A stretch of DNA of 64,000 nt from Evansella sp. AB-P1 (GCF_029688925.1 NZ_JARUKY010000009.1:142649-206648); one strand, 5' to 3'. Shown: positions 19,813-31,668, counted from the first letter of the stretch. Made by a program: numbers and translations. Notes: generated by a model from the sequence alone, not told the origin.

Positions 19813-20352
19813 TTATTTTTGAAACGGCATGCCCATTTGAGTGAGAAGTTCACGTGCTTCTTCGTCTGTATTTGCAGTCGTAACGATGACGATGTCCATA
19901 CCGCGAACTTTATCAACTTTGTCATACTCGATTTCTGGGAAAATTAATTGTTCTTTAACTCCCAATGTATAGTTACCTCGTCCGTCAAATGCTTTCTTTG
20001 AAATACCACGGAAATCACGTACACGTGGTAAAGAAACAGATACTAACTTGTCGAGGAATTGGTACATACGCTCTCCACGTAAAGTAACTTTAGCACCGAT
20101 TGGCATTCCTTCACGTAGTTTGAATCCTGCGATTGACTTCTTTGCTTTTGTAATTAATGGCTTTTGACCAGCAATTACGCTTAATTCTTCAACCGCTTTA
20201 TCTAAAACCTTAGAGTTTTGTACAGCGTCACCAACACCCATGTTGATAACGATCTTTTCAACTTTAGGTACTTCCATTACAGAAGAGTAATTGAACTTCC
20301 CTGTCATTGCAGGAACGATCTCACTATTATATCTCTCTTGAAGACGATTCAT
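19813..20352 (-). CDS. rplE: 50S ribosomal protein L5
   Basis: L5, 179 aa, binds 5S rRNA and contacts P-site tRNA at the central protuberance. It carries [16 protein letters not shown], the [12 protein letters not shown] block and the C-terminal [12 protein letters not shown]. Order rplX-rplE-rpsN is standard. Confidence 0.98.
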   Translation of the reverse strand: MNRLQERYNSEIVPAMTGKFNYSSVMEVPKVEKIVINMGVGDAVQNSKVLDKAVEELSVIAGQKPLITKAKKSIAGFKLREGMPIGAKVTLRGERMYQFLDKLVSVSLPRVRDFRGISKKAFDGRGNYTLGVKEQLIFPEIEYDKVDKVRGMDIVIVTTANTDEEARELLTQMGMPFQK

Positions 20353-20381
20353 TGAGTAAACCTCCTTTCACCCACTGACAA

Positions 20382-20708
20382 TTACTTATCTAAAACTTCG
20401 CCAGATTTTTTTGCAATTCTTACTTTTTTGCCATTCTCCACTTTATACCCAACTCGAGTAGGTTCTTTCGTTTTTGGGTCAATCGGCATCACGTTAGAGA
20501 CATGAATTGGCGCTTCTTGATTAATGATTCCACCTTGTGGATTTGCTTGAGACGGTTTTGAATGCTTATGGATTAAGTTTACACCTTCTACAAGCACACG
20601 AGATTGACTTGGGTAAGCTTCTAAAATAGTACCTTCTTTACCTTTGTCTTTCCCTGAGATCACCTTTACAGTATCTCCTTTTTTTACATGTAATTTCGGT
20701 TGTGACAT
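20382..20708 (-). CDS. rplX: 50S ribosomal protein L24
   Basis: L24, an assembly initiator at the exit tunnel, 108 aa. A KOW motif ([19 protein letters not shown]) lies near the N-terminus, after a few extra residues (MSQPKL) not present in the 103-aa B. subtilis protein. The ATG at 20708 has AAGGAGGTG upstream, supporting the longer N-terminus. Confidence 0.97.
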   Translation of the reverse strand: MSQPKLHVKKGDTVKVISGKDKGKEGTILEAYPSQSRVLVEGVNLIHKHSKPSQANPQGGIINQEAPIHVSNVMPIDPKTKEPTRVGYKVENGKKVRIAKKSGEVLDK

Positions 20709-20749
20709 GAGGGCACCTCCTTAACACCTAAATTTCCGTTCATATATTA

Positions 20750-21151
<402 letters not shown>

Positions 21152-21154
21152 CTA

Positions 21155-21418
21155 TTAAATAATTACCGCTTCTTCGACGACCTCTACAAGACGGAATCTT
21201 TTGTCCTTAGATAATGGACGAGTTTCCATAATGCGAACGATATCGTTTAGTTTAGCTGTGTTGTTCTCATCATGAGCTTTTAACTTTTTAGAGTATTTAA
21301 CACGCTTTCCATAGAGCGGGTGCATTTTATACGTTTCTACAAGAACAGTAATCGTTTTGTCCATTTTATCTGAAACAACACGACCAGTATAGCTCTTGCG
21401 ATTATTACGTTCTGTCAC
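21155..21418 (-). CDS. rpsQ: 30S ribosomal protein S17
   Basis: S17, 87 aa, an OB-fold protein that binds 16S rRNA early in assembly. It carries [20 protein letters not shown] and the conserved [16 protein letters not shown] block. It lies between rpmC and rplN. Confidence 0.98.
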   Translation of the reverse strand: MTERNNRKSYTGRVVSDKMDKTITVLVETYKMHPLYGKRVKYSKKLKAHDENNTAKLNDIVRIMETRPLSKDKRFRLVEVVEEAVII

Positions 21419-21439
21419 AGTGCAAACCTCCTCTCAGGA

Positions 21440-21643
21440 TTATTCGTTAATAATTCCAAGTTCTCTTTCACGCAATACCGTTTTTGCACGAGCAATAGCT
21501 TTTTTCACTTCGCGAATACGGGCTGGATTATCTAACTGTCCAGTCGCAAGTTGAAAGCGAAGATTGAATAGCTCTTCTTTTAATGATTTTGATTTTTGTT
21601 CAATCTCGGCAGTGGTAAGGTTGCGAATCTCATTAGCTTTCAT
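21440..21643 (-). CDS. rpmC: 50S ribosomal protein L29
   Basis: L29, 67 aa, an all-helical protein at the tunnel exit. The ATG at 21643 gives the standard MKANEIRNL start, with GGTGGTG upstream. The upstream in-frame start at 21655 has no site of its own. The gene overlaps the end of rplP by 11 bp. Confidence 0.96.
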   Translation of the reverse strand: MKANEIRNLTTAEIEQKSKSLKEELFNLRFQLATGQLDNPARIREVKKAIARAKTVLRERELGIINE

Positions 21644-22067
21644 TTGCGTCACCACCCACTTCTTCGCGTTTTACAAATTTAGTTTTAATCGGTAGTTTAT
21701 GAGAAGCTAGACGTAATGCCTCACGAGCTACTTCTTCAGAAACCCCAGCAATTTCAAACATAATTTTCCCCGGTTTTACAACCGCTACCCATCCTTCTGG
21801 AGCACCTTTACCGGAACCCATTCGAACTTCTAATGGTTTAGATGTATAAGGCTTATCTGGGAAAATTTTAATCCATACTTTACCTCCACGTTTCATATAA
21901 CGTGTCATTGCAATACGTGCTGCTTCGATTTGTCTGTTTGTAATCCAAGAAGCCTCAAGCGCTTGTAAGCCGTAATCACCAAAAGTTACTTCTGCGCCAC
22001 CTTTAGCGCGGCCACGCATTTTACCACGATGTTCGCGGCGGAATTTTACACGTTTAGGCATTAGCAT
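21633..22067 (-). CDS. rplP: 50S ribosomal protein L16
   Basis: L16, 144 aa, at the A-site tRNA elbow and late in assembly. It begins [19 protein letters not shown], contains the [18 protein letters not shown] block and the [17 protein letters not shown] loop. GGAGG lies about eight bases before the first ATG, matching the MLLPKRVK start of B. subtilis. Confidence 0.98.
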   Translation of the reverse strand: MLMPKRVKFRREHRGKMRGRAKGGAEVTFGDYGLQALEASWITNRQIEAARIAMTRYMKRGGKVWIKIFPDKPYTSKPLEVRMGSGKGAPEGWVAVVKPGKIMFEIAGVSEEVAREALRLASHKLPIKTKFVKREEVGGDANES

Positions 22068-22069
22068 GA

Positions 22070-22729
22070 TTATTTTCCTCCTTCCTCTTGTTTCGTTCCT
22101 TTCGTTGGAAGGACTTCACCACGATATACCCACACTTTTACTCCAAGCTTCCCGTAAGTAGTATCTGCTTCTGCAGTACCATAATCGATGTCAGCTCTTA
22201 AAGTGTGTAGTGGTACTGTTCCTTCGCTGTATGATTCAGAACGAGCAATATCAGCTCCACCAAGACGACCAGATACTTGTGTTTTAATACCTTGAGCACC
22301 TGAACGCATTGTACGTTGAATAGCTTGCTTCATCGCACGGCGGAATGAAATACGATTTTCTAATTGACGAGCAATATTATCAGCAACTAAGCGTGCATCC
22401 ATGTCTGGAGTTTTCACTTCGTTAATGTTGATGTGTACACGCTTGCCAGTTAATTGATTTAATGCTTTGCGTAATGCTTCAACTTCAGATCCACCTTTAC
22501 CGATAACCATTCCTGGCTTAGCAGTGTAGATTGTAACGTTAACGCGGTTTGCTGCACGTTCAATTTCGATGGTGGATAAAGCAGCATCTTTTAAACGCTT
22601 CTCTAAGTATTCACGAACTTTAATGTCTTCGTGAAGTAGATCAGCATAGTCTTTGTCGGCATACCATTTTGACTCCCAGTCTTTAATAATACCGACACGA
22701 AGTCCGATTGGATTTACTTTTTGACCCAC
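22070..22729 (-). CDS. rpsC: 30S ribosomal protein S3
   Basis: S3, 219 aa, at the mRNA entry, with helicase activity attributed jointly to S3, S4 and S5. The N-terminal part has [13 protein letters not shown], the KH domain has [14 protein letters not shown], and the C-terminal domain ends [15 protein letters not shown]. It is separated by two bp from both neighbours. Confidence 0.98.
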   Translation of the reverse strand: MGQKVNPIGLRVGIIKDWESKWYADKDYADLLHEDIKVREYLEKRLKDAALSTIEIERAANRVNVTIYTAKPGMVIGKGGSEVEALRKALNQLTGKRVHININEVKTPDMDARLVADNIARQLENRISFRRAMKQAIQRTMRSGAQGIKTQVSGRLGGADIARSESYSEGTVPLHTLRADIDYGTAEADTTYGKLGVKVWVYRGEVLPTKGTKQEEGGK

Positions 22730-22731
22730 AC

Positions 22732-23073
22732 TTATCCCTCCTTCTTCTCTGTTAGAACTACCGTAATATGGCTAGTTCGTTTGTTAATTCTACTTGCGCG
22801 TCCCATTGCACGAGGACGAAATCTTTTTAATGTAACACCTTCGTCTACATATACTTTACTGATAACTAAATTATCAGGTTCCATTTCATAGTTATGCTCT
22901 GCGTTCGCAATAGCTGAATTTAATAACTTTTCAACTACTGGAGATGCTTTTTTCGGAGTGAGGCGTAAGATGGAGATTGCTTCTCCAACACCTTTCCCAC
23001 GAATTAAGTCAACCACTAGGCGAACTTTACGAGGAGCAATACGCACTTGTTTTACAACTGCTTTTGCTTCCAT
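22732..23073 (-). CDS. rplV: 50S ribosomal protein L22
   Basis: L22, 113 aa, lining the exit tunnel. The extended hairpin contains [21 protein letters not shown], the region linked to macrolide resistance; no deletion is visible here. It lies between rpsS and rpsC. Confidence 0.98.
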   Translation of the reverse strand: MEAKAVVKQVRIAPRKVRLVVDLIRGKGVGEAISILRLTPKKASPVVEKLLNSAIANAEHNYEMEPDNLVISKVYVDEGVTLKRFRPRAMGRASRINKRTSHITVVLTEKKEG

Positions 23074-23094
23074 GGTAAGTACCTCCCCTCTTTA

Positions 23095-23367
23095 TTAACG
23101 TCGAGTTTTCTTATCATCTGCTGCATGGCCTTTGTAGGTTCTTGTTGGAGCAAATTCACCAAGCTTGTGACCAACCATGTCTTCAGAAATGTATACCGGT
23201 ACGTGTTTGCGACCGTCGTAAACGGCAATTGTATGACCGATGAATTCTGGGAAAATTGTAGAACGGCGAGACCATGTTTTAATAACTCGTTTATCGTCAC
23301 CCATTGCTTCTACTTTTTTCATTAAATGATCATCGACAAAAGGTCCTTTTTTCAGGCTGCGACCCAT
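23095..23367 (-). CDS. rpsS: 30S ribosomal protein S19
   Basis: S19, 90 aa, forms a complex with S13 in the head. It begins [19 protein letters not shown] and ends [19 protein letters not shown]. It is two residues shorter than the 92-aa B. subtilis protein in a variable loop near residue 22. Confidence 0.98.
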   Translation of the reverse strand: MGRSLKKGPFVDDHLMKKVEAMGDDKRVIKTWSRRSTIFPEFIGHTIAVYDGRKHVPVYISEDMVGHKLGEFAPTRTYKGHAADDKKTRR

Positions 23368-23430
23368 AGTTGTACCTCCCTTCGCGACTGTTCTACGGTT
23401 CTTCTGATTGAGAACCGTAGCTCAATCCCG

Positions 23431-24261
23431 TTATTTTTTGCGACGACGTACAATATATTTATCCGTGTCTTTGTTTTTCTTACGTGTTTTGAATCCAAGA
23501 GTAGGTTTACCCCATGGAGACATTGGTGATTTACGTCCGATTGGCGCACGACCTTCACCACCACCGTGTGGGTGATCGTTAGGGTTCATAACAGAACCAC
23601 GAACTGTAGGGCGCTTACCTAACCAACGAGAACGTCCAGCTTTACCGATGTTAACTAGTTCGTGCTCAACATTTCCAACTTGCCCAATAGAAGCGCGGCA
23701 TGTAGAAAGGATGAGGCGAGTTTCACCAGAACGTAAACGTACTAATACGTAATCTCCTTCTTTACCTAAAAGCTGAGCTTCTGATCCTGCAGAACGAACT
23801 AATTGTCCGCCTTTACCAGGACGTAATTCGATATTATGAATGATAGTACCGACTGGAATATCTTTTAGTTGAAGTGCATTACCAACTTTAATATCCGCGT
23901 CTTTACCAGACATAATTTCCATACCAACTTTTAGATTTTTTGGAGCTAGGATATAACGTTTTTCTCCATCAACGTAGTTGATTAAAGCGATGTTAGCAGT
24001 ACGGTTCGGATCATATTCGATCGTAGCAACGCGCCCTGGAATTCCATCTTTATCACGCTTAAAATCAATTACACGGTATTGGCGCTTATGTCCACCACCT
24101 TGATGACGTACAGTTAACTTACCTTGGTTGTTACGACCACCTTTTCTCTTTGATGGTTCTAAAAGAGATTTTTCTGGCTTATCAGTAGTGATTTCTTGGA
24201 AATCTAAAACAGACATACCACGGCGACCGTTTGTGGTTGGTTTATACTTTTTGATAGGCAT
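23431..24261 (-). CDS. rplB: 50S ribosomal protein L2
   Basis: L2, 276 aa, needed for subunit association and close to the peptidyl transferase centre. It shows [19 protein letters not shown] near the N-terminus and the conserved [19 protein letters not shown], including the critical His. It lies between rplW and rpsS. Confidence 0.98.
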   Translation of the reverse strand: MPIKKYKPTTNGRRGMSVLDFQEITTDKPEKSLLEPSKRKGGRNNQGKLTVRHQGGGHKRQYRVIDFKRDKDGIPGRVATIEYDPNRTANIALINYVDGEKRYILAPKNLKVGMEIMSGKDADIKVGNALQLKDIPVGTIIHNIELRPGKGGQLVRSAGSEAQLLGKEGDYVLVRLRSGETRLILSTCRASIGQVGNVEHELVNIGKAGRSRWLGKRPTVRGSVMNPNDHPHGGGEGRAPIGRKSPMSPWGKPTLGFKTRKKNKDTDKYIVRRRKK

Positions 24262-24290
24262 TAGTTTTTCCTCCCTTCACTGTAAACTTA

Positions 24291-24581
24291 TTAAACACCT
24301 TCAAAGAATTCTAATTCTTTGCTGTCCGGTGTGAGTTGTACAATGGCTTTCTTGCGCTTACTAGTGTAACCAGTGTAGCGTCCGAAACGCTTGAATTTAC
24401 CTTTATAGTTCATCGTGTTTACTTTAGCAACTGTTACACCAAAGATTTCTTCAACAGCATCTTTGATTTCAGTTTTATTGGCACGAGGATCTACTTCAAA
24501 CGTGTATTTTTGCTCAGCCATAAGATCTGTAGAACGTTCTGTAATGACGGGGCGCTTAATAACATCACGTGCATCTGCCAT
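24291..24581 (-). CDS. rplW: 50S ribosomal protein L23
   Basis: L23, 96 aa, at the tunnel exit, docking site for trigger factor and SRP. It starts [20 protein letters not shown] and contains [20 protein letters not shown]. Its first base overlaps the rplD stop by one base. Confidence 0.98.
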   Translation of the reverse strand: MADARDVIKRPVITERSTDLMAEQKYTFEVDPRANKTEIKDAVEEIFGVTVAKVNTMNYKGKFKRFGRYTGYTSKRKKAIVQLTPDSKELEFFEGV

Positions 24582-25204
24582 TATGCAAGCACCTCCTCTA
24601 CCTTTTTCACAGCGTCTTGTGTAATAACTAAGTTGTCATAATTCACAACATCTAGTACATTTACACCTTCAGCAGTGATAAATTTTACACCAGGAATATT
24701 ACGAGCAGATAGAGCAACAGAATCATTGTAGTCCGCTGTAACCACTAGTGTTTTTTTCTCCACTGAAAGTCCGTTAAGTAAACTTAACATATCCTTCGTT
24801 TTTGGAGAGTCTAAGTTCAATCCATCTAACACTTTGATTTCTTCTGCATTTACCTTAGAAGAAAGAGCAGATTTCAACGCTAAACGGCGTTGTTTTCTTG
24901 GTAATTTATATGCATAGCTACGAGGTGTTGGTCCAAATACTACACCACCACCAACCCATTGAGGTGATCGGATCGATCCTTGTCTCGCACGACCTGTTCC
25001 CTTTTGTCGCCACGGTTTACGTCCGCCACCGCGAACATCAGAACGACCTTTTACTGCGTGAGTTCCTTGTCGTTGGGATGCTTGTTGCATCACTATAGCG
25101 TCATATAGAACACTTTCATTAGGTGTGATTCCGAACACGCTGTCTGAAAGTTCAATATCGCCAACTTGTGAGCCAGTTTGATTGTACAAAGTAACTTTTG
25201 GCAT
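24581..25204 (-). CDS. rplD: 50S ribosomal protein L4
   Basis: L4, 207 aa. The long loop that reaches the tunnel is visible around [21 protein letters not shown]4 of several bacteria represses the S10 operon by binding its leader; a leader of suitable size lies upstream of rpsJ here. It lies between rplC and rplW. Confidence 0.98.
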   Translation of the reverse strand: MPKVTLYNQTGSQVGDIELSDSVFGITPNESVLYDAIVMQQASQRQGTHAVKGRSDVRGGGRKPWRQKGTGRARQGSIRSPQWVGGGVVFGPTPRSYAYKLPRKQRRLALKSALSSKVNAEEIKVLDGLNLDSPKTKDMLSLLNGLSVEKKTLVVTADYNDSVALSARNIPGVKFITAEGVNVLDVVNYDNLVITQDAVKKVEEVLA

Positions 25205-25230
25205 CTGGGCTCCTCCTTTCTTTAACTAAC

Positions 25231-25863
25231 TTATTGAGCTGCTTTTACTGCAGTTTTTACTGTAACGTAGCTCTTTTTAGCTCCTGGTACGTTCCCTTTA
25301 ACTAACAGTATATTACGTTCTGTATCAACACGAACGATTTCTAAATTTTGGATAGTTACTTGCTCTCCGCCCATACGTCCAGGTAATAACTTCCCTTTAC
25401 GTACGTGGTTTGGATCTACAGGACCCATTGAACCAGGACGACGGTGATAACGAGAACCGTGAGACATTGGTCCGCGAGATTGGTTATGACGCTTAATTGC
25501 ACCTTGGAAACCTTTCCCTTTCGATTGACCAGTGACATCAACGATGTCTCCTACTGCAAATGTATCTACCTTGACTTCTTGACCAATTTCATATTCCGCT
25601 GCACTTACATCACGGAATTCTTTCACGAAGCGCTTAGGGGTTGTCTTCGCTTTCTCAGCATGCCCTTTTGCTGGTTTGTTTTGTAGACTTTCTTTCTTGT
25701 CTGCAAAACCAAGTTGAATCGATTCATAACCTTCTCCCTCTACTGTCTTCTTTTGAAGGACAATGTTTGGAGTGGCTTCGATAACTGTTACAGGAACAAC
25801 TTCTCCATTTTCAGCAAAAATTTGAGTCATACCTAATTTTCTACCTAAGATTCCTTTGGCCAT
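25231..25863 (-). CDS. rplC: 50S ribosomal protein L3
   Basis: L3, 210 aa, near the peptidyl transferase centre and needed early in assembly. It begins [16 protein letters not shown] and carries the tip loop [16 protein letters not shown]. It is the second gene of the S10 operon. Confidence 0.98.
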   Translation of the reverse strand: MAKGILGRKLGMTQIFAENGEVVPVTVIEATPNIVLQKKTVEGEGYESIQLGFADKKESLQNKPAKGHAEKAKTTPKRFVKEFRDVSAAEYEIGQEVKVDTFAVGDIVDVTGQSKGKGFQGAIKRHNQSRGPMSHGSRYHRRPGSMGPVDPNHVRKGKLLPGRMGGEQVTIQNLEIVRVDTERNILLVKGNVPGAKKSYVTVKTAVKAAQ

Positions 25864-25909
25864 GAGTCACACCTCCTATTAATCATGTAATTTGATTTTG
25901 TTTGATTTA

Positions 25910-26347
<438 letters not shown>

Positions 26348-26352
26348 TCAAC

Positions 26353-26381
26353 ATTATATATAAAATCTGTACTCAATGCAA
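26353..26381 (-). promoter_or_regulatory. Sigma-A-type promoter of the S10 cluster
   Basis: On the minus strand, TTGCAT (26381-26376) and a perfect TATAAT (26358-26353) are separated by 17 bp, with A/T-rich DNA just upstream. This gives the S10-spc-alpha genes a promoter independent of tuf. Confidence 0.8.
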
Positions 26382-26665
26382 GTAGTTTTATACATTTTTT
26401 TCGTTGTTTCACACTTTTTCTATTATACATGGGGGATTAGGTCATTTCAACCGCTAATAATACGGCTTTTATTGGAATTTGGTGATAACCATATCTAAGT
26501 TATGTGGAAGTTAGTTAAGGGAAAAAATTATCAGTACGCAGAGTAGTTCTAGAGGGGTGGCTATTTCTTCTATATATATTGACAAATATATTTTGGTCTA
26601 AACTAGGATTTTTAAAATGTTCTTTGCTGAAACTTGATATTTATAAAGGAAGTTTTAGGAGGATG
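26382..26665. other. Gene-free spacer between the S10 promoter and the NERD gene
   Basis: I see no ORF with a ribosome binding site, no terminator and no repeat in this A/T-rich stretch of about 280 bp. It should include the 3' end of the NERD transcript and any upstream element of the S10 promoter. Confidence 0.5.
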
Positions 26666-27640
26666 CTATTGAAGATCATCTAAATCTAAAAGATATTTTC
26701 TATCTTTGGTTGTACCGGTATGTTTAAGTTTCAAGGATGATAAAATCTTTTGTGAAATAGACCTTGAGTAAACTAACAAAAATTCTCTTAACTGTTTATT
26801 CGATATTTCTTTACTATAAATGAGAACATAATCCCGTAAAGCTTTTAAGTGCGCATTCTTCGATTTATGATTACACTTTTTGCAAATCCATATTCCATTA
26901 TATCTTATCATTCCAAACATAAAGCACGCATCGCATTGAATTCCCTTTATAATATCATTCGAAGCTATACTAAGTTTTGATAGATAGTCAGGGATATCAG
27001 GCTTATGTTGCTTCCATATCTGTTTAACCAGTTTTTTAATCTCTTTTTCTGCTATAGTTTCTACTGAAAAGTAGTTGTGATAATATTCAATTCGCGATAA
27101 CAGGGCTTGAGATCTCATAATCCTTTCATCAATTTTTGCGCTTTGAAGAGATAATTCCAAAAGTACACTGGGGTTAGTAAAAACTACGATGGACCTTAGT
27201 GGCATTTGAGGCACTTTCATTTTATTCATCCACTTCTTTAATCTATTTTCCTGTAGTGTAACTTGTAGCAACGGATCTGAATATACTTTTTCTTTCCCGT
27301 TATAATGTTGGAGGATCTGTTTAAGTTCAGTGTCAAAAGTAATCTTTCCTGCTAAGTATTTCGAATCAATAATTAACATGAAAGATTTAGAAATAACTAA
27401 TGCATCTATTTGAAAGAATCCATTTGTATCTTCCAATCTTATATTTTGAAGAATAAAAAATTCAGCTTTGTTTAAAAACTTCAAATAATAATCCAACACA
27501 ACTTCTCCCTTGTATCCTGCTAATTCTCTATTTAATGTATCTTCTATTAACATTTTTTGAGGATGTGAGAGTGGGAGCCTTTCATTTACAGCCTCCAATT
27601 TTTGAATTTTTATTGGTTTTATTAATTGTTTAACTGTCAT
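26666..27640 (-). CDS. NERD-domain protein with a C-terminal zinc-ribbon-like motif
   Basis: Protein of 324 aa. Residues about 38-160 resemble the nuclease-related NERD domain: an acidic residue in YKGEVVLDYYL, FQIDALVIS and a core strand ending IIDSKYLAG, which corresponds to the D...ExK nuclease core with Asp in place of Glu. Residues about 236-257 carry CDAC...CKKC, a likely zinc ribbon. The C-terminus is helical and basic. The role could be DNA or RNA processing, but the substrate is unknown. AAGGAGTG precedes the ATG. It lies in the tuf-rpsJ gap, where B. subtilis carries an unrelated gene (ybaC), so it is an accessory insertion. Confidence 0.8.
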   Translation of the reverse strand: MTVKQLIKPIKIQKLEAVNERLPLSHPQKMLIEDTLNRELAGYKGEVVLDYYLKFLNKAEFFILQNIRLEDTNGFFQIDALVISKSFMLIIDSKYLAGKITFDTELKQILQHYNGKEKVYSDPLLQVTLQENRLKKWMNKMKVPQMPLRSIVVFTNPSVLLELSLQSAKIDERIMRSQALLSRIEYYHNYFSVETIAEKEIKKLVKQIWKQHKPDIPDYLSKLSIASNDIIKGIQCDACFMFGMIRYNGIWICKKCNHKSKNAHLKALRDYVLIYSKEISNKQLREFLLVYSRSISQKILSSLKLKHTGTTKDRKYLLDLDDLQ

Positions 27641-27789
27641 AAATTAATCACTCCTTATTCTATTGTGAATTTCCTTATTAGGGGCTTTTTTAAATTTAAT
27701 GGGTACTATTTTTTAGAAAGATTGATGAGGCACTAAATTTAGTAGGAATAACGAAGAAAAAAATGCTGTTTTTCGAGTTAGAAGATAAG
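27641..27789. other. A/T-rich spacer upstream of the NERD gene
   Basis: This should hold the NERD gene promoter. I cannot pick one with confidence. A minus-strand frame of 76 codons runs through this area and the tandem repeats, but it lacks a ribosome binding site and is not called. Confidence 0.4.
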
Positions 27790-27906
27790 GAATTGCGCTG
27801 GTTCATGACTGAATTGCGCCAGTTCATCGTTCAATCGCGCCGACTTATGGCTGAATCGCGCCAACTCATCGTTTAATCGCGCCGACTCATGCCTGAATCG
27901 CGCCAT
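27790..27906. repeat. 21-bp tandem repeat array
   Basis: Five full units and one partial unit of 21 bp, each built on the core AATCGCGCC followed by a variable half. Alternate units are more alike (units ending CATCGTT versus those ending CATGSCT), giving a 42-bp higher-order period. Because 21 is a multiple of three, all frames stay open, which creates a spurious ORF with repeated ARLNDELA words. The array lies between tuf and the NERD gene. Confidence 0.9.
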
Positions 27907-28018
27907 GTCCATAACTTTGCCACATTTAATCGCAGTGCAGTGTAGTGTAGTGTAGAGCTGACCAACGGACAAAATCAAAAGACTTACTTTAAAATTGAAA
28001 AATGTCACTGTACTGCAA

Positions 28019-28120
28019 TTATACCTAACTGCAGCCCACGTCCTGTGGGCAAAGGTTAAATCATCGAAGTCCTATCTCCTAGACACATTTCAAAGTAAAA
28101 AATTTTATATATTTTTATCT
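28019..28120 (+). repeat. Interspersed hairpin repeat, family 1, copy R3 (5' truncated)
   Basis: It contains CCCAC-GTCCT-GTGGG at 28035-28049 with an outer ACCT/AGGT pairing, but lacks the AAGCGCAAGGCGCC head seen in R1, R2 and R4. The second small hairpin is degraded (GAAGTCCTATC). It abuts the tuf terminator. Confidence 0.8.
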
Positions 28121-28122
28121 TT

Positions 28123-28161
28123 TAATAAAAACACCTTGGGACATATTGAGTCCCAAGGTGT
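28123..28161 (-). terminator. Terminator of the str operon after tuf
   Basis: The perfect 11-bp stem ACACCTTGGGA/TCCCAAGGTGT has a 9-base loop and is followed on the minus strand by TTTTTATTAAAA. Confidence 0.93.
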
Positions 28162-28184
28162 CATACATATAATTAAGTGTTAAA

Positions 28185-29375
28185 TTACTCTTGGATAGTT
28201 GCAACAACACCGGCACCAACAGTACGTCCACCTTCACGGATAGAGAACTTAGTACCTTCTTCAATCGCGATTGGCGCGATTAATTCTACTGTCATTTCAA
28301 CGTTGTCACCAGGCATAACCATTTCTACTCCCTCAGGAAGTTGGCAAATACCAGTTACGTCAGTTGTACGGAAGTAGAACTGTGGGCGGTAGTTAGTGAA
28401 GAATGGAGTGTGACGTCCACCTTCTTCTTTAGAAAGAACATAAACTTCCGCTTTGAACTTAGTGTGTGGAGTGATTGTTCCTGGCTTAGCAAGAACTTGA
28501 CCACGGCTGATTTCATCACGTGAAGTACCACGTAATAACGCACCAATGTTGTCCCCAGCTTCTGCATAGTCAAGAAGTTTACGGAACATCTCAACACCAG
28601 TTACAGTTGTTTTTCCTGGCTCTTCAGTAAGACCGATGATTGATACTTCATCACCAACGTTTAATTGTCCACGTTCAACACGTCCAGTAGCAACAGTACC
28701 ACGACCAGTGATTGAGAATACGTCCTCAACTGGCATCATGAATGGCTTGTCTTTGTCACGTTCTGGAGTTGGGATGTAGCTATCTACAGCTTCCATTAGT
28801 TCAAAGATTTTTTCAGTATAAGCTTCGTCACCTTCAAGAGCTTTAAGAGCAGAACCAGCAATTACAGGAATGTCGTCTCCTGGGAAGTCGTACTCAGAAA
28901 GAAGGTCACGTACTTCCATTTCTACTAATTCTAATAGTTCTTCGTCGTCTACCATGTCAACTTTGTTTAAGAATACAACAATGTATGGTACACCTACTTG
29001 ACGAGAAAGAAGGATGTGCTCACGAGTTTGTGGCATTGGGCCGTCAGCAGCAGATACTACTAAGATAGCTCCGTCCATTTGTGCAGCACCAGTGATCATG
29101 TTTTTAACATAGTCAGCATGTCCTGGGCAGTCTACGTGTGCATAGTGACGAGAATCAGTTTCGTACTCAACGTGTGCAGTTGAGATAGTGATTCCACGTT
29201 CTCTTTCTTCTGGAGCACCGTCAATTTGGTCATACGCCATAGCAGTACCTTTACCAGATTTCTTGTGTAATACAGTAGAGATTGCAGCAGTTAATGTAGT
29301 TTTACCATGGTCAACGTGTCCAATAGTACCAATGTTGGCATGTGTTTTGGAACGATCAAATTTTTCCTTACCCAT
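28185..29375 (-). CDS. tuf: Elongation factor Tu
   Basis: EF-Tu, 396 aa, delivers aminoacyl-tRNA to the ribosome. The GTPase domain has GHVDHGKT (19-26), DCPGHADY and NKVD; the switch II His follows in the usual place. Domains 2 and 3 are complete. It is the last gene of the str operon, 127 bp after fusA, with its own terminator. Codon use appears highly biased, as expected for one of the most abundant proteins. Confidence 0.99.
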   Translation of the reverse strand: MGKEKFDRSKTHANIGTIGHVDHGKTTLTAAISTVLHKKSGKGTAMAYDQIDGAPEERERGITISTAHVEYETDSRHYAHVDCPGHADYVKNMITGAAQMDGAILVVSAADGPMPQTREHILLSRQVGVPYIVVFLNKVDMVDDEELLELVEMEVRDLLSEYDFPGDDIPVIAGSALKALEGDEAYTEKIFELMEAVDSYIPTPERDKDKPFMMPVEDVFSITGRGTVATGRVERGQLNVGDEVSIIGLTEEPGKTTVTGVEMFRKLLDYAEAGDNIGALLRGTSRDEISRGQVLAKPGTITPHTKFKAEVYVLSKEEGGRHTPFFTNYRPQFYFRTTDVTGICQLPEGVEMVMPGDNVEMTVELIAPIAIEEGTKFSIREGGRTVGAGVVATIQE

Positions 29376-29424
29376 GTTTAATTCCTCCTTGATTTGAGAA
29401 AGTTTTTTTGTTTTTTATTTTAGG

Positions 29425-29464
29425 AAGAAAGGCGATCTAACTCTCAGGCCTTTTCACCTTTCTT
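29425..29464 (-). promoter_or_regulatory. RNA hairpin in the fusA-tuf intercistronic region
   Basis: AAGAAAGG pairs with CCTTTCTT across a 24-base loop that itself holds AAGGCC-type pairing. No T-run follows on the minus strand, so it is not a normal terminator. It lies about 50 bases upstream of the tuf start and could be a processing or stability element. Confidence 0.5.
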
Positions 29465-29502
29465 AGCTTACAATAAATTTTAACGATAGACAATATTTTC
29501 TA

Positions 29503-31581
29503 TTATTGACCAGCGTTTTTCTTAATAATTTCTTCAGAAATACTCTTTGGAACTTCTTCATAGTGGTCAAAATGCATTGTATATTGTCCACGGCCTTGCG
29601 TGTTAGAACGAAGTGATGTAGCGTAACCAAACATTTCAGCTAGTGGCACCATCGCTTTAACAATTTGAGCATTACCACGAGCATCCATACCTTCTACACG
29701 TCCACGACGGGAAGTGATGTCACCCATGATGTCACCCATGTATTCTTCAGGAATAACAACTTCAACCTTCATAATTGGCTCTAGTAATACTGGATTACAC
29801 TTATTTCTTGCTTCCTTTAATGCCATAGACGCTGCAATTTTAAACGCCATTTCATTAGAGTCAACATCGTGATAGGATCCATCAAATAATTTAGCTTTAA
29901 CATCAATTAATGGGAATCCTGCTAGAAGACCGTTATCTAAAGAATCTTCTAAACCAGCTTTTACTGATCCGATATATTCACGAGGTACAACCCCACCAAC
30001 TACAGCATCTTCGAATTCGAAGCCTGCTCCTTCTTCGTTTGGTGTGAATTCAACCCATACGTGACCATATTGCCCACGTCCACCAGATTGGCGAACGAAT
30101 TTACCTTCACATTTCGCTGCTTGGCGAATTGTTTCACGGTAAGATACTTGAGGAGCACCTACATTAGCTTCTACTTTGAATTCACGCTTCATACGATCTA
30201 CGATGATATCTAAGTGAAGTTCACCCATACCAGCGATGATTGTTTGACCCGTTTCTTCATCCGTGTGAGTACGGAAAGTAGGATCTTCTTCAGCTAGCTT
30301 AGCTAAAGCCATACCCATTTTATCTTGGTCAGCCTTAGATTTAGGCTCAACTGATAATGAGATAACTGGCTCAGGGAATTCCATTGATTCAAGAATAACA
30401 AGATTCTTTTCATCACAAAGCGTATCCCCTGTAGATGTTTCCTTTAAACCAACACCGGCAGCGATATCTCCAGCATATACAGTAGAAATCTCTTCACGGT
30501 GGTTTGCGTGCATTTGTAGGATACGTCCCATACGTTCACGCTTACCTTTTGTTGAGTTTACAACATATGAACCTGCGTTTACAGTTCCAGAGTAAACACG
30601 GAAGAATGTAAGCTTACCAACGAATGGATCCGTCATTACTTTAAATGCCAATGCAGAGAATGGCTCTTCGTCATTAGAATGACGAATAACTTCTTCTTCA
30701 GTATCTGGTAATGTACCTTTTATATCAGGAACATCTGTAGGTGCTGGTAAATAATCAATTACTGCATCTAGCATTAATTGAACACCTTTATTTTTGAAAG
30801 CAGAACCACAAATTACTGGGTAGAAGTCAACGTTTACAGTACCTTTACGGATTGCAGCTTTCAATTCTTCAACTGAAACCTCTTCACCTTCTAGATACTT
30901 CATCATTAAATCTTCATCTAATTCAGATACTGCTTCTACTAACTTGTCGTGGTACTCTTCAGCTTGTGCTTTATATTCCTCAGGAATTTCACGAGCATCT
31001 GTACGAGTTCCTAGGTCATCTTCATAGAAGTAAGCTTTCATTTCTACTAGATCGATAATACCTTCGAAATCATCCTCAGCACCAATTGGTAACTGAATCG
31101 CATGTGCATTTGCACCAAGACGATCGTGTAAAGTACCTAAAGAATAGATAAAGTCAGCACCGATTTTATCCATTTTATTTACAAATACTACTCGAGGAAC
31201 TCCGTATGTTGTCGCTTGACGCCATACTGTTTCCGTTTGTGGCTCAACACCTGATTGCGCATCCAATACAGCAACTGCACCGTCTAATACACGTAATGAA
31301 CGTTCTACCTCAACGGTAAAGTCAACGTGTCCCGGAGTATCGATAATGTTAACACGATGCTCCCTCCATTGAGCAGTAGTTGCTGCGGACGTGATTGTGA
31401 TCCCACGTTCTTGTTCTTGCTCCATCCAGTCCATCTGTGAAGCACCTTCATGGGTTTCACCAATTTTATGAATACGCCCTGTGTAGAAAAGAACTCGTTC
31501 TGTTGTTGTTGTCTTACCAGCATCAATATGAGCCATGATACCAATATTACGAGTTTTTTCTAAGGAGAATTCTCTTGCCAT
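29503..31581 (-). CDS. fusA: Elongation factor G
   Basis: EF-G, 692 aa, catalyses translocation and, with RRF, ribosome recycling. The P-loop is AHIDAGKT (17-24), with DTPGHVDF and NKMDK. Five domains are present, and the C-terminus ends [15 protein letters not shown]. It lies between rpsG and tuf. The GGAAGGAGAA ribosome binding site precedes the ATG. Confidence 0.99.
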   Translation of the reverse strand: MAREFSLEKTRNIGIMAHIDAGKTTTTERVLFYTGRIHKIGETHEGASQMDWMEQEQERGITITSAATTAQWREHRVNIIDTPGHVDFTVEVERSLRVLDGAVAVLDAQSGVEPQTETVWRQATTYGVPRVVFVNKMDKIGADFIYSLGTLHDRLGANAHAIQLPIGAEDDFEGIIDLVEMKAYFYEDDLGTRTDAREIPEEYKAQAEEYHDKLVEAVSELDEDLMMKYLEGEEVSVEELKAAIRKGTVNVDFYPVICGSAFKNKGVQLMLDAVIDYLPAPTDVPDIKGTLPDTEEEVIRHSNDEEPFSALAFKVMTDPFVGKLTFFRVYSGTVNAGSYVVNSTKGKRERMGRILQMHANHREEISTVYAGDIAAGVGLKETSTGDTLCDEKNLVILESMEFPEPVISLSVEPKSKADQDKMGMALAKLAEEDPTFRTHTDEETGQTIIAGMGELHLDIIVDRMKREFKVEANVGAPQVSYRETIRQAAKCEGKFVRQSGGRGQYGHVWVEFTPNEEGAGFEFEDAVVGGVVPREYIGSVKAGLEDSLDNGLLAGFPLIDVKAKLFDGSYHDVDSNEMAFKIAASMALKEARNKCNPVLLEPIMKVEVVIPEEYMGDIMGDITSRRGRVEGMDARGNAQIVKAMVPLAEMFGYATSLRSNTQGRGQYTMHFDHYEEVPKSISEEIIKKNAGQ

Positions 31582-31622
31582 TGGTTATTTCTCCTTCCTA
31601 TGATAAGTGATATTTTATGTGT

Positions 31623-31668
31623 TGGGTATTTTACAGTCAAAGGAATATTTCCAAAGACTGTAACCCAT
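31623..31668 (-). promoter_or_regulatory. RNA hairpin between rpsG and fusA
   Basis: TTACAGTC (31631-31638) pairs perfectly with GACTGTAA (31656-31663), and the stem is extended by outer TGGG/CCCA. No T-run follows. In enterobacteria the corresponding str-operon gap is the S7 translational target, but that gap is rpsL-rpsG, so any S7 link here is only a guess. Confidence 0.5.

Noticed and set aside
27790..27906. CRISPR array
   Set aside because: The units are contiguous 21-mers without unique spacers, and no cas genes are present.
27778..28008. Minus-strand 76-codon frame through the tandem repeats
   Set aside because: It is kept open by the 21-bp period, has no ribosome binding site and encodes only repeated ARLNDELA-type words.
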